Below are positions 30,925 to 45,359 of a DNA stretch of 64,000 nucleotides, piece by piece. Below the pieces are notes generated by a model, which did no database searches, was not told the DNA's origin, and saw only the letters and a list, made by a program, of their open reading frames with translations. Numbering within the stretch: the stretch's first letter is position 1; every line of letters starts with the position of its first letter. The translations under genes and the position numbers were made by a program. Source of the stretch: Polyodon spathula (taxonomy: Eukaryota > Chordata > Actinopteri > Acipenseriformes > Polyodontidae); assembly GCF_017654505.1 (NCBI RefSeq), contig NC_054536.1, forward strand, positions 13,018,794 to 13,082,793. Direction: 5' to 3'.

Positions 30925-33485
30925 GGTAAAATCCTTCCTGCACATGTTGCAAACAACTTTAGATGTCAACTGCAGAGTGTTAAACTAAGAAGCTTTTCTT
31001 TTCCCTTGCAAGCATGACCCAAACAAGATGGCAAACTATGTATACATTTCTTGCATTTCCATCATTACAGGTAATAAAAAAAATGATGCAGTGTGTTGCT
31101 GCTGACGAACGATTAGGCTATCCTTCAGAAAAGTCTGACAAGAGACACTGATTTAACTTCAAAAACAGTTGATGACTGAGAGCTCGGTTGAAACAAAATA
31201 CCATGCATCCCTCCAGGACCAGGGTTAGAGACCCATGGACTTGATAAACCAATGACCCGTTCAAAGCCACCCACAAACAGTTTTAAGAAGAATCTTTTGT
31301 TTTAAGTAATTTATGGGAATGTATGGGTATTTCTTACACATGCTTTTATAATTCACAAACAAATTGTTGAAATTTCATGTCAGAGTCTTTTTTTTCCATG
31401 TATATTAAGCAGTAGGCCAAGCTACAGATATTGCACACAAGACAGACTCATATATCTGAACTTAGAGCCAGGGATTTTTATTTTTTGATCCTCATAGTGG
31501 GGAACCTCAGAATCTGTCCTTTCCTTGGAACACGAAGAATGATAAACAATCACTTGGCACTTAAAATATGAATGCTTTTTGGGATTTGCAAAGAGTAGTT
31601 TCTGTCCCAATAATATTGCATGAATGCATTCACGTGGCATGCTTATTTACAGATCTGAGAGTCTTAACTGTTGGCTTACCATTCCTTTTTTGCGATATGG
31701 CATCTTCAAAAGGACATCTACAGTTTGTAGTGATGTCAAAGTTTATGTTTTAGAGATAATGTTGAAAGTGTTCTATATGCACCTATATTGGTCGGGGTCC
31801 ATGCCACTCGTGGATTTCTCACTTATGGGTTATCTCTTTCTCACATTAAAAACAAATTGGTGTTTAAACCTCTCTTACCAGTTTGTTCTGTTTCACTCTT
31901 CCTCCAGGGATTGTCAAATCTAAATTAGCGTTCAAGGCAGTTTACCAGTGAGCATGAAAGGCAAGTTAATTCTGCTTGGATATAAAAATGAACTAGAGAG
32001 AAAATATGCATTGTTAGACTGTATATTAATAATAGTTTATTTTGGACCACATTTGAACACCCTGGAGTGTATTATAAAATGGCACCCCCTACCTACTCCA
32101 CAATAAAATGGTTGTCAAGTGAATCGGGTGCTTCTAAAAGTTCCAAGCTGTGCTGGTATGGTAACGTATTAGCCAGTGAGATTGCTCCCTATATGTTCCG
32201 TTGTATAATACCACTTTGATGCAATAGGTATGTCAGAATAGAAAATGATACTAATGTGACATGGACTATTCATTTACCATTGAAGATCATTTGGTAAGCA
32301 ATTCTTTGATCAAGCTTTGCTAAACCTACTGTGAAAATGGATGTATGAATATGCTACTGAATATTCAATATCTTGTGTTCTCGAGTGTTATGTCTGTAAC
32401 TGAAAAGGAGTGCTAATCAGCTGTTGGTTTTGTGTTTAATGCTCAAGCTGCCTGTGAATGAAAATCTTGCACATTCAAAGCACAATGCTGCTACAGTTAA
32501 TGGGAGATTCAAACCAGTGGTGCTTTACCAGACTTCTTTTACCATTATGAAAGACCCAGCTGAGCACCCACGTGTAAGTGATGGGCCAGCTGTCACATGC
32601 TTGAAATAGCACATACGAGAAATACAAATACATTTTTATTATACATTTTCTTTTGGGGGGGGGGCTAGGTTGCTTTGATGAACAGTTTTCATTTGTAAAT
32701 ATTCTGTTTATCAAGTGTTCATTATTAATTATTGATCTGCTAGACTGACTGGTAGTTGCCAAGGTGCAACAAAGGGTTTCACTGCCTCTGTAGAGATGAG
32801 CCAGGAGGAAACATTCATTTAAACTGATCACTTGCTCCATTCTGTTTTTTGCTCTGTTTCATTCTCTTTGTGTCATAAAGCCTGAACACCAGCATTGTAG
32901 GAGGATCTCTGGGATGCTGAGAAGTTTGGTTTGATATTTTTTTTTATCAGGATTTGCCTGCTTCTAAAGATAATATTGGCTCCAGTTTAGGATCTATCTT
33001 GTGCGCTCTTCAACAAAAGGCACCTATTCAGACTGCTATGCCATTTGATCAGGTTGGTTTTAGCAGTCCTATCTGACACTCCTTGTTTAATTCATAGAAA
33101 AATGTTAAGCAGTTAAACTTTTTCACGTGTGGGATTTTGTGCTCTTATACTCAGTGTAATAAGCTTGTGTATACTTTTTTAGTTATTTGTTTTAAATGTT
33201 GTTAAAATGTATGCAGATTAATATATATTTTTGCCTGTGTTATTCTTTATCACACAGATCATAATAATCTACTTTTAACAATGTTAGTTTCATGGATCAG
33301 TTTCTATTGTTAACCCATGAATTACTAAGAAAATGGAATTTGACACCAATTGCTCTGGCGTCTACTGATATAAACATACTTTGGATGATCTAGCCTACAT
33401 GGCATACTGTGAGTCTATAGCAGCAGCTACAACTGAACAGCAGCTCCAAAACTCAAAGCACCTTGACACATATGTTTTAAAAAAA

Positions 33486-33525
<40 letters not shown>

Positions 33526-36500
33526 CTACTACTATTAATAATTTAGAGCGATTGCAAACATTGTAAAAAGGTAAAAAAAAAATATTATCTGAAGCTATTT
33601 AAGTTTTTTAGTAACAGATTGGATACCTTGGATAAGGGAGTATTATCCTGTATAGTGTAGTACTTACCTTAGTGGGTTTTAATGTAACTTTAAAATTGCT
33701 GCTTTTGTATTATGTGTATACTGTTATTTAAATGGTCTGACTGTGGCAGTTCAATGTGTGACATGCTATAAAAATGTATTCTGGCTTGTTCTTTCTTTCT
33801 GCTATGTACTGTACAGTGCTTTGCAGTAATTTTGTATAAAAAAATACTATATAAATGTATATAACACCTGAAGTATTTTAACTGGTCACAGAAGATCGTT
33901 GATTATACACACTGGTGTAGGTAAGAGATCATACTAATACCTTACATATTATTATATCTCTTTAATGTGAACTGTTCATTGTTATCAGTGTTTATATTAT
34001 GGGGCCCTTGTGTTTCCTTTATTACATGTTGGTAGAATGGAAGATTTTGATGTTAAAGGTCACATATTTCTCAGAAAAAGCATCCAGGAAACTCATTAGC
34101 AAACTATATTTGACCTGACTTAGTTTTCTATGGGAAGAAGGCTGGGACATTTCACAGAGGCTTACTTTAAATGATTTCATCTATGAGCAATAGCAGCTGC
34201 GACATGTTTGTTAAACAGCCTTGACAATCTAATGACAGTTTGCAGTTTTTTGTTGGGTTAAAATGTGTATAGAATAGGGAAGCAAAGTGTGCTATGGCAG
34301 AGAATATTTGCTCTCGCCTTGCTTCATCATATCTTTAAAAAGTGGAAGGAAAACATTTTTTTTAGCCCATCTGTTGGGGTTTTAATGAATCCCTGAATCA
34401 ATCACATCTGAATTTGCAGTTCAATGTCACATCTCTACTATTTCAGCTTAAAATAATATTGAAGGTCTTGAAGTGTCCAGCATTCCATTAGATTTACAGT
34501 ATAATGTCAAAATAAAGTCTATAAAACTCTCTTCTCCAGCTTCCTTTCCAAGAAACATGTTCTGTTCACCTGGTACGCTACAGCGAATATAACAGTTCCA
34601 TCCATGTCAATCCAAGGTGGCAATCCCACCTCCCTTGACATACCTTCCATGCCAAGAGGAAGATGTGTTTATGTGACTCACTGCAGATCCATTTAAGTTA
34701 ATCATACGCCACAAAAGGGCATCAATGACTTCCTACAAGTTTACAACGGACATATGTCTGTTTGTTATAATGTAGATTTTTGTTCTTTTCTTTATGCTGG
34801 TGGCAATGCCACAGAGCACAGCAGCTGATATTAATGTATTCTTACAGTTGTCTCTGGCCTACTTCTATCAGCAGCCTGTTACTAATTGGGAATACGGTAG
34901 TCAAGGCCAATATTCTGAATTGTACTGCAGCGTTGGAATGTTTTTTTTTTTTTGTTTGTTTTTTTAATCTCTCACACAGCCGTTGAAATTTGAAGCATTG
35001 AATAACAAACCAAGGAGACTTGCAATGACTCAGTCCACATGAGTTCCATTGCTGTCAGAGACTGTTTGTTTTACCTTATCTTGAATTTTATCTGGTACCA
35101 CTGCATTAGGCATTCAGAGATAATGATAATATTGGTGAGAAATCCTGGATACCCATTTCAGCATGTGAAACACAGAGTTAAGATAACTGTAGTCTTTCAG
35201 ACCCATACCTTAATAAAATAAAGTGTCAATGTGTGAATATAATGTGGATGTTGACAAACAAAAGTTACAATTTGAAAAGCCCTTTATAGAGGAGTTTGTC
35301 CTTCATTTTCCTGTGGTTTCGTTCCATTCACTTCGATATGGCTCATTGTAGTTTCACATACTGCGTGTGTAACTGTGTGTAAACTGCCACAGCTTTTTTT
35401 TAATGGAGATACTTTCCAGAAATCTGGTATGATATTGTTCCAACAGAGGTGGTTGTATTCGAAATGCCAATTTTGTTTTTAGGCTATCACAAAAAAGTGT
35501 TCTAAGTAGTTCTAAATAGATAGGAAAAACATACTTACAGTTGATATTTGTTATCAGCTATGCATTTATTTATTTTTTTTTTTTTGCATGGGGTGTGAGG
35601 AGCTGTTGTTTGTATGTTATATTGGATAATAACTAAGACCTAGCCAATGTCTCTGTCCCTGCCTTCTTTCTTACATGCTTCAGTGCTTCTCTTTGTAGCT
35701 TCCATGTCCGCTGCCATCTTCTACAGATCTCCAGATACAACCGCTGAGCTGCAAAAGCATTGCTTTTTGATAGCCCATTCACTGTCATTAAGCTGCTCTA
35801 ACATTTTAGCATGACATTTTTGGTCCTTGTTTTCTGCAAATACAAATAACAAGCTATTCTATAAAAATGCGCTAATGTTAAACATATTTAATAAAACTAT
35901 ACAGAGAACAAAGAGATGAAGTTTAACTGTTTACAGCAGTCATATATAAGCTGACTAACCCAGGCATGTACCGTAAGTGGGTCTTTAGAGAGATTGCAGC
36001 CAATGCAGCAGGTTATGTTTATGAGCTGCTGCAGAAGCTGTACTGCTTTTCCATGTCAGATTATAGATATTGTTTAATTGTTCATTAGCAAACATCCTTG
36101 GTGGTGAAATGTATATAGTTTATTATGAAAACAAGCAACCACTGGCATGCATTTTTGGCTTTTTTCCATTTTTATTTTAAATTTCTTTATAAAAGTTTAC
36201 AAGCTTTAAAATAAGTGTCACACAGACTGACTTGGGTTGACACATCTTGTATTTCTTGAGTTTGTTGGTAGTTTGGCAGAAATTTCACTCTTGTGCCCCA
36301 TGTCATTCTTTTGGAACTGTTCTCTGGCAAACCCTTTGTGACAGCTTGGCCCTTCATCGTGGCACTGTCTGACTGAATTTACTGCCTGGATGGACTTATT
36401 TATACAATGCAGTATCTAGAATATTTACATTTGTTACAAATAGATGCTATTCGCATCCAGATTTCAAACAGTTTCTCTTGCTATTTCTGATGATCAGGCA

Positions 36501-39500
36501 ATCTTAAACAAAGTAGACTTATTATGTTTGAATGTAAATTGATAATTACTTTCCAATGTTAAACTGCTCCCCACAGTGCGTACAGCAGAGTCTGTATAGC
36601 CAAAAAATAAATGGTAACATTTTGCTGTTCATACACTCACATATTAGAAATGGCAGTTTATTGAAAAACATTCGACTGTACAGAACAATACACTGCATAG
36701 GTAGTGTATATGTTAACTGAAGGCGGTTCTACACTGGACCCAAGCAAATTTGTATCTACAACAAACCCTAATGTTCCAAGGCAGGAAACTTTCACATGAC
36801 CCTTAAGAGTTAATGTTTGTGTTACTTTGAGTTTGTCTCCAACAATTATTATTATTATTTTTTTTTTTTATGCTTTCAGTTCCTTAATTTCTAAAAGAGA
36901 CAGCATGCATCTTCTCTGATTAAATATTATGAAAATAAGATCTGAGGCTGGAATAAATGTGAAAGCATTTTATTTTATTTAATAGCAGAACTTTATTCTG
37001 AAAGATTGCCTTTAAAATATTCTTCAGACTTTTTATCTTTGTCTTTTTGACCTATGTAACCTTCACGCAGTAGCTTATAGCTGCTATACAAAGTATAAGG
37101 TATTTCAAGTAGTGATGCAACGGTTTGTCTTTCTGACAAAAGATAAAATTGAACTGCACAATGAAAAAGTGTTTGCAGTCTCAACATTAAGCTGGCAGCA
37201 TTTTCAGGACCTCATAACAACATCCTTTAATTTTAATATAGTAACAAATCAAGACGCAATGACTTGCATGATTGATTCTGACAGCCCTCAGTAGAGATAA
37301 AGGCAGCTTCGTACTTAGTCTGGGTGTGTAGATTTCTGTGGCTGTTTTGTTGTAAGTTATTGTTAATGAAAACTTCTGGTGCTTGCATCATTTTTAAAAA
37401 GTCTGTTAAATTACTCTTTGTAGACCTAATTTAGACTTTAAATAAAATAATGGTTCTAAACTAGCTAAAAAAGCCAAAGGCAAAAGTATTGAAAGAAAAT
37501 CAAATGTTAGCTGTGAAATGAATGTTAACTTGACATGTGGAATACATTGCAGTTTAGAGAGGTGAGGTAAAAAACCTAGCCTGCCTTAGTGTCCTGAAGT
37601 TCTGGAGCCTGTGGACAACCCTGTCTGAGAGCTATGAGGAAAACATTTACAGAGACTGACCTGAATCTCCCTGTGAAATAAAACCCATGTTGATTTAAAT
37701 GCACTGTGTGTGACACACATATCAAATAGGCAACAAAATAGTTTTTAAAATATTTTAATAAAAACACAGCGGTTCTATTTCTGTGCACAGAGTTGTTGCG
37801 TTTTATTTATTTATTTTTTTTATTTTTTATCTTGGTGTGATCTCTAGAACACGTTTGACAGACAAAGCAACAAAGCACAAAAGTCTACAACAGTTTGCAG
37901 TACGATTCCTCATTACCAGGGCCAATAGAAAATTGCCAAATTAATACTGTTATTAATATGGTGTTCAACATTGCACTGCTACAGCAGGACGAAGAAGCTG
38001 TTGCTAAGAATTGACCGTTTCTAGGATTACCTGTTGCCATCTAGGCTTGATGCAAAGTTACGTGGGGAAAAATGGATCTGGGAAGGAGCATGTGTAAGTA
38101 TTTGAAACAAGCACAGCAGATAACAAGGAAAGAAAAAAGAGGGAAAAAGACATTTGGTGACAAGGGCAGAACTGATCCCTGATCAGCAGTCAGTGGAAAA
38201 ATATACTTGCAGTGAGAAATGAGTATGACTGGTCTGGGACTATTTTCAATGTGATGATGGGAATTACAGGCTTGCAAGTCATCATCGCATAACAAGGTAG
38301 GGATATATGTATTTAATTTATACTTGAAATAGTATAAAAATATGAACATTTGCCGAAGTTAGATTTGATTGAGCTTTTTGCTTGGCGTACTGTTTTTGGC
38401 AGAATCCGCGAAAATAAATGATCCACAATCCACAGCTCATTACCTTTACATTGAGGTATCTGTAATAGCACTGTCATTTACATCAGTTTACATAGTAATT
38501 ACACTGCAAATGCAAAATTGTATTGTGTAATTGAAGTTCTAAAAAAGTGTTTACCACTCTAATTTTGTTATTGTATGTACTGTAGTTACATAGTAGCTAC
38601 ACAACTACTGTGTAATTAAGCATAATTATACAGTGCTGCAAGACCAAATATAGTATACTGCTGATGCAGAAGCACTATGATGTGACTACCACATAACTAG
38701 CATATCACACAAAGAATATAAGTTGACTTGTTATTAGAATAGCAAATAACACTCACTGTGGCATGCTGAAGTATTCACTTGCTCTCTGCAGAAGACGGCA
38801 AGACTTTTTCCAGAGGGTGTGTGTCAGTATTGAAGGTGTGTGTTGAAATGACAAAAACCAGGACAGTTTTAATCTAAGCTGTACCATTAAACCAAATACA
38901 GAGACTGTATCAAAATTCAATCTTACTGAACCAAAAAAAAAAAAAAAAAATAGTATTGATGGATGTATGTCTTTCTTCCAATTATTGTAATTACATTGTG
39001 CCCTTGTTTAAAAAATAACAGCAAAATAAGTGAAACACCAACTGCATTTTTATAATTTTAAAGTTCAGGGGCTGTTTCACTTTTCTCACATATAGAGTAA
39101 AGAATTTATAAATAAATAAAAGCAGATCATGAGATCCAAAACTGGTACAGAGGCAAATCAAAGTTATTATGCCATCACGTCTTTTTCCCCTTGATGGCTG
39201 CCTGGCAATGGTACAGTTCAGAAATTAATACACAAGGTCCATTTTGGGCTCTGTGTTAAATTTGAATGTATTGGAAGCACTGCTAAACTAATAAGCTCTT
39301 CGTGAGAGTGAGATAACGGGCAAATGCGTGAGACTTGACATGTCTGCTTTTGCCTCATATAAGCAATAGAACCCGACGAAAAGGGCTTTACTGGTAAGAC
39401 CACCATTTAACATAACGAGATGGGCCTTACCAGATGGTAAAGCCCTCCTTATGGCTATTTGAAAATGGATACTGTACATTAAACAAAATTACTTTTTGTT

Positions 39501-40020
39501 TTCCCATGATTTTATGCAGCGCTAGTTTTTTTTGCTAATGAATACAAACATTTTCCTCATTATTCCATGAGTAATTCAGTTTAACCAGAATTTCATCTGT
39601 GGTCTGGTTGTCTTCACTCAGCCTTTATTATCCCAGCGGTGGACTATGTCACAATGTGTATTTCCAGTAGCCTAAATAATACCTTAGTGAAAGGTAAAAT
39701 TAATAAAGAACATCATTGCTCTTCAAGCAGAGAGCCAATGATAAACTAAATTAGTGATCTGATAGTTTTGCAACTCCGGACGCCGTGCTTGATCTTCACC
39801 CATGCTAGATTCCTGCCAGCACGATTTGATCGTTACTTGCGATTTCTTACAATCTTATCTATGTAGGTTGTCTTCAAAAAACAAATGACAGAATGTCAAG
39901 GCTGGCATAATGTTTCAATTTAAAGGATTCTTATACCTCTTAGTTTGGCACTCCGGTGTAGCCTTACCAGGATTACAGAATATGATACAACTTTTTTTGG
40001 ACTCAGATTTGCAAGTGCAC
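30925..40020. other. BASP1 intron, mostly featureless
   Basis: Nine kilobases of AT-rich intron with simple tracts (poly-A then TA at 33,479-33,525; poly-A at 38,933-38,950). No gene supported. Confidence 0.5.
33801..33862 (+). mobile_element. Possible L2-type LINE 3' tail
   Basis: The sequence gtacagtgctttgcagtaat, followed by actatataaatg, resembles the conserved 3' tail of L2 elements. Short and diverged. Confidence 0.35.
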
Positions 40021-40023
40021 ATA

Positions 40024-40733
40024 TGTGACAAAGACAGAATGATTCTTGGTGATAAATCTCCCTCCTGACCTGTGAGGGAGCTGTATAAAGGGAACAGAGC
40101 GCCCTGAACTGGATGGCCAGACAATTCATTCCCACGGCTAGGTTAAAGTTGGCCAACTAGAAAGGGGGCAGAGCTACGGTACACCAAGTCATCGACCTGG
40201 AAGGGAATCAATGTGGCAGCCGTGGATTGGAGGAGCGGTTGCAATCATTTACCAAGGGGGCGTGAGTAATGGTACATAAGAAGACATAGCAAGTTGATCT
40301 GTTCCTTTGTTATGGTTGCGAAAGAACCGGTGAAGGACCGTAAATTTGTATCGTGAGTGTTTCGTGTTTTGTTTGTTCACCGTATTAATTGCACTCTGTG
40401 TATATTATAGACGGCTAACACATCCGGGAGCTGTCGTTTAAGACCAGATGTGTTTTACACCACCAAAATTCACTGCACTCACTCTGAACTTTTGATGGTG
40501 TTTGTGTTTGGTGTCGTGTTTGTATCGTGTGTATTATTGGGGACTGAACCCTGTGTTTAAATAAACTGTGCAATACACCAGGGGTGTATTGCTAGTTATC
40601 CTTGTTATTATTTACTGTTGTCAAGTGACATTGGATTACAAAAATAAATAATCATTTCACCAGTACTTTGTCCTCCATTGTATGAAACCCTGCATCATCT
40701 CTACACCTGTGTACTACCTACCACTTTGCCACA
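40024..40733 (+). mobile_element. Solo LTR with 5-bp target duplication
   Basis: The 710-bp unit begins TGTGACAAAG and ends CTTTGCCACA, a near-perfect terminal inverted repeat of the TG...CA type. It is flanked on both sides by ACATA (40,019-40,023 and 40,734-40,738). A TATAAA at 40,084-40,089 and an AATAAA at 40,560-40,565 give the plus orientation. No internal region is present, so this is a recombined solo LTR, probably of a Gypsy-type element given the 5-bp duplication. Confidence 0.85.
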
Positions 40734-40739
40734 ACATAC

Positions 40740-42005
40740 TACTTGATTTTAATGTAAGTAAAACAAATGTAATCATGGTCTTTGTGCTTTTGTTAATTTA
40801 GACTAAGCAATGACAGTTCATAGGCCTCAATGCTACACCCATTGGCAGGTATTTTAGAATCCTTTTACTATCATATCATTAACACTGCCAACAGCGCTCA
40901 CCTCACCAAACCTTTATTTTGTGGAAATTAGTTTGCATGTTAAAGTAGCCTACATAACAATGCTCTCTCACTGTGCCCTTTCACTGACCTGAAATATATG
41001 TTTTCCTGATTTGGTTCCTAGTAGGTACTTAGCAAACAGAGGACATTTGATTTGATAAATAAGGGCTTGTTTACCAACATGGGTAAAGGTATATTTTCTG
41101 AAAATAATAAAACAATAACACTATGTATATAAACCAGCTAAAAACAACATACCTGTTATTACTTTTTGAAAACGTGTCTATGGCCACTGTTTACTGTGAA
41201 GAAACGGCAAAGGCGTGGGATGAAACTTTATACTATTTATTTTGTTAATAAAGAAAACAATGTTTAACTTGAACTGCTGTTTAACATCCTTTGGTTTGTA
41301 GTTTATTCACTGGTGAAAGTAAGGCCTACACAATGTATTCTTAACTCCTGGGATATTTTTCTATTTTAACGTGTCACATGTTGTAAGGTCTTGCTAAAAT
41401 TAAAGCACACAGACAGGGGCCACGTCCCCTGGCCCTGCTGCTATGCTGTCTCTGCTTGCGTTCAGAGCAATATAATGGCTTTTATTACTTTTTGAAAACT
41501 AACGAATATTCAAATTAATATTTAAATTATGATTGAATATCCGAACATGAAAATCCTATGTTCGTCAAAGCACAAATTTTCGGCATTATACAAAGTTTGT
41601 TTATGCTATTTTATCAAACAGGAAAAAAACATGATAAAAACCCTACATTTTGGTTTTTCCATGCCTCCCACCTTAGTGTAACTAGTATTGTATAATATTG
41701 TATTTAATTACATTTTTACATTGCAGTGGCAGCTGTAGGTTTTTCATGATACGGTTACTGTATGGTTTTCTACTAAGTTGTGGAGGTATGTTGCTAATAT
41801 ATTACTGAAGCAGCCATCTTCCCATGAGTGACAGTCACTTTCTTTTAGAAGGATGTTTGATTTTTCAGTGTATCCTGTTCAGAAAATTTAAATGGTCCTC
41901 TTTTCCAATACAGAGCCAAGGTGTGGCTCATGCACAGCACTCAGAGGGAGAACAATTAGTGTAAATTTACAAGGCATGTACTGCATAGGAATGCAGCACA
42001 TTAAT
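40740..42005. other. BASP1 intron, no gene seen
   Basis: AT-rich intron without recognised features. Confidence 0.5.
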
Positions 42006-42010
42006 TACCT

Positions 42011-42333
42011 GCTGTGGCAGGGTAGCTGTTGCCAACAGGGAGGAGACTCAGAAGATGCAAAGCTGCAGTTTAAATGCTAAAGCTCGTGTTTATTAATCCC
42101 ACAGAAGGACAAAACAATAATGAACGAACAAATACGGCACAAGGGCCAAAATAAAGAGTCAAACACTTTCCTTCTCCGAACACCACCCACTCACTGGCAT
42201 TTTTCCTCCCTTTTTATAAAGGCGGTCATTCCTCAGTTAGCAGCAATAATCTCATTAGGGAATGACCACACCTGTGATTTTTGGCACAGACAGGATTTAA
42301 CCTCATCCCTGCCGCACTCGGTAATGCTAAACT
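42011..42333 (-). mobile_element. Diverged LTR-like copy, same family as 51,098
   Basis: It begins tgtggcaggg, as the 51,098 copy does, and shares a ctttttata box, cacctgtgatt and a tttaacctcatccctgcc end. On the minus strand the order is TATA box then AATAAA (near 42,092), as in an LTR. The flanks taattacct at 42,002-42,010 and 42,334-42,342 may be a target duplication, though 9 bp is long for an LTR. Confidence 0.45.
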
Positions 42334-42835
42334 AATTACCTAATTGTTACCATATTTTTTAGTAACGCTCTTTAACTTACTGTAAAGTGGTTGGAATATG
42401 TGTATGGGGAGAGAAAACTAAACACAAAGATATGTCATTTTAAAATGCTTGAAATACTTCTTCATAGCTATTGGCATGCAAGCCAAGTATTTCCTGGGGG
42501 AATTTTTACAGATCTGATGTTGGAACAGTGATCAGCTTGGCTGAATTGTTGTCTGAATCTGTTTAGCATTCAATACAGAACTGTTAGCAGTTTGCAGTCT
42601 TTGAGAAAAACAGTCTCAGCAGTTTAGATTCCAGAGGCTAACATACCGCTGTGAGCTTATTGAGGATGTTTAAATGAATATGTGGCTACAGTTAACCCAT
42701 AATAACAACTGGCATGTCATATATGTTGCCTATAATTCTTGTTGAGTCATAGTTTTTGTGTTTATTGTAGTAACATGTTATTTTATGTGGCCTAAAGAAG
42801 TATGTATTGATATGCAATTGACCATGTATTAAAAT

Positions 42836-43705
42836 TCAGTTAGTCACAGACAAAAGTATTTGCCCCCTACACTTAATACAAGATAAGTTAAGACATGTTA
42901 AATACAAGAACTTTGGCCACTAATTAATATGACAATGACCAAAATACACAGTAATTTAACAAACAGTCATTATATTTTATTTTGGCCCTCGTACCAGTTT
43001 ATTTTTTTCCTGTTTGAGTTTGTATTGTAAACAAACCTGCGCTTAGTGTCACTGGGTCTCTTTCCTGCTGGTAACAACTTGGGCTGTGACTCTACCCTGT
43101 CGCAAAATTCTTAAAACAAACTGTGAACAGGAATCGGAAGTATTCTTCAACAAGACTAAAATAGAACCTTCCCCAAAAATGGACCACAGTATGTTTGAAG
43201 AAAAAAAGGGAAAGCTTTCAATGAAGAAAACCTACAGGTAAACATTGAGGTGGTTCAATGATGATATAGCAGTTCAGGGACTGGAGACATTCATGTGATT
43301 GAAGGTCAAATGAGTGCAGCCATGTATCAAAACAGTCTACAAAGTAAAATCATCCCATCTGCTCGTAGGCTGATTGACAGACAGTTTATTTTCCAGCACA
43401 ACAATGACACAAAGCATATGTTTGTCACCTCTGGAATTCTTGAATAAAACAAAGATAAAAGTTCTGGAATGGCCTTCGAAATCACCAGAGAGCAAGCCAA
43501 TAGAAATATTTTGTACTGATTTGAAAAATCTATAGCCAAGTGTTGTGTATCCAGTCTATCAGAGCTGAAGGAATATTTAAGAAACAAGATGTAACATACT
43601 GGTTAAGAATTATCATACATGTGTGAAAGCTGTAATAAAAGCACAAGGAGGACACACAAAATACTAAAGCAGGTGTGGGAATACTTTTGTTATGAATGAC
43701 TACTT
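42836..43705 (+). mobile_element. Decayed Tc1-like transposon
   Basis: A plus-strand remnant shows the late transposase block: FIFQHNNDTKH near 43,390, then KVLEW and a SPESKPIE segment equal in style to SPDLNPIE. Left end agtcacagacaaaagtattt and right end aatacttttgttatgaatga form diverged inverted ends. Stops and frame changes throughout. Confidence 0.65.
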
Positions 43706-45149
43706 TATATGAAATAAGTTAGTTTTTTGATATGTATGCTGTGTACTAAACTATATGATTCCATGGTATATCACAAACTTTTATAAGAAGGGTAAAATTA
43801 TCAAAATTTACAGTGACAATGCATCCGTTCTGAGGTAAGTCAAGTAGACAATCTTTTGGCTAAAAAAACGTTCAAATACTATTAAGTGCTGTCAAGTACT
43901 ACCCTATTTTAAGTGGCACTGTCATGCAAATAATTTCTTTTTTTTTTGACTGATCTCAACTATAAAAACATTCCTAAACCAAAAATATATTTCTATTTAA
44001 TTTCTGTTTCATGTTACAAACATACATTTGTTTCAACAAACTAATTATGGAACCTTGTATGGGAAGTTTATGTATTTTGTAAACCTGCCACTGCGAACCA
44101 TTTCAAATGTCAACTTCATGTTTTCAGTGTTATGGAAACTCCTTGGCTAAAATCTAACGGTACCCTATAATTTGATAATGTGGTTTCCATATTCCATGCA
44201 GAAGAGAGGTTGGAGGTTTGAATCCAAGCAGAAGATGCCTGTGCCATACAGAGGATAGGTAAATGTGTTTTTAGTGAGTCCAAAAGCTCCTGTTGATCTG
44301 CAAAAGGTTGTCATGGGATGGGCTTATAGAATCTTGGCATATGACCCTGCTGAGCCCCTACTTGCAAAACTGTGTGGACATGGAGAGATGAATATAAATA
44401 GGACCTTTTGTAGCAGGGTGTAGGATTTTGTTCTGTAGTTGGATGCAATGTTTGAAAGATCTTCTTTTACAGGTTTTTATAGTCATTGTCTGCCAATAAT
44501 GGCAGATGGAGAAAGCAACAGGATAGATTTTATCAGGAGTCAAAATAACCCAGTGTTGGTAAATAAAATTGGTTGTCTAGTACTTTTTTGAAATCCTCTT
44601 TATGCTAGTCTTACAATACTGAATTCAATTTTTTTTAAGTGTTCTTTAAATACCTGCATTGTCTTGCGTTAATATTGGATTTTAATCATTGGATTTTATT
44701 TTTAAGTGTTTAATTATCTCCTTCAGACTGACCATTAGATTACTGGAAAAACTTAGTATTTGGTTTTGTGGTAATTGTACAAATGCAGGGATGGAAATAA
44801 GTTTTTGTTTGTATAGCATTTTTTGAATCAGTAGGATGGGCTTAATGTACTATTTGAGTTATGTCTAGTAGAGATCTGGAAAATAGCCAGTAGATTATGG
44901 AGAAACTTTTAAATTGGTCTATCAGAATGTCTCTTGCAAACAGGGGAATTAATTAAACATGAGTTTTATGAATACCAAATAATTTCATTGAAGCTTTTTA
45001 AAGACACAATTAACTGAAACACATTTGACTTAATTTACTACATGTTATAACTCTGCGTGTTGCAACGCAATGATTAAAAGTGATACAATTACACATCCTA
45101 AAACTAATATGCAATTTAAAGAAAGGGAGAGGATTACATGTGTATCAAA

Positions 45150-45352
45150 GTATGCTGTGTACTTGTTGAAATGCCCTTGTTATCTTTGTTATGTTGACAA
45201 GACTACCAGGGAACGTCCAATTCACATGTGTTAAAACACGAATGCAGTTAGAAACAAGGATATAAACTCTATAGTCACAATACACTTTAATGAACAACAG
45301 CACAACATTTCTACTATCAAATTTATGGGAGGTGACAAACTTCTGTTACTAG
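45150..45352 (+). mobile_element. Second Penelope-like remnant (GIY-YIG)
   Basis: The frame AVYLLKCPCYLCYVDKTTRE, then IVTIHFNEQQHNISTIKF, matches the GIY-YIG nuclease of Penelope-like elements (YLLKCPC..YV.KT..R...HF..H). One in-frame stop. It is a different lineage from the copy at 2,560 (CPC instead of CKKC pattern). Confidence 0.55.
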
Positions 45353-45359
45353 TGATATG

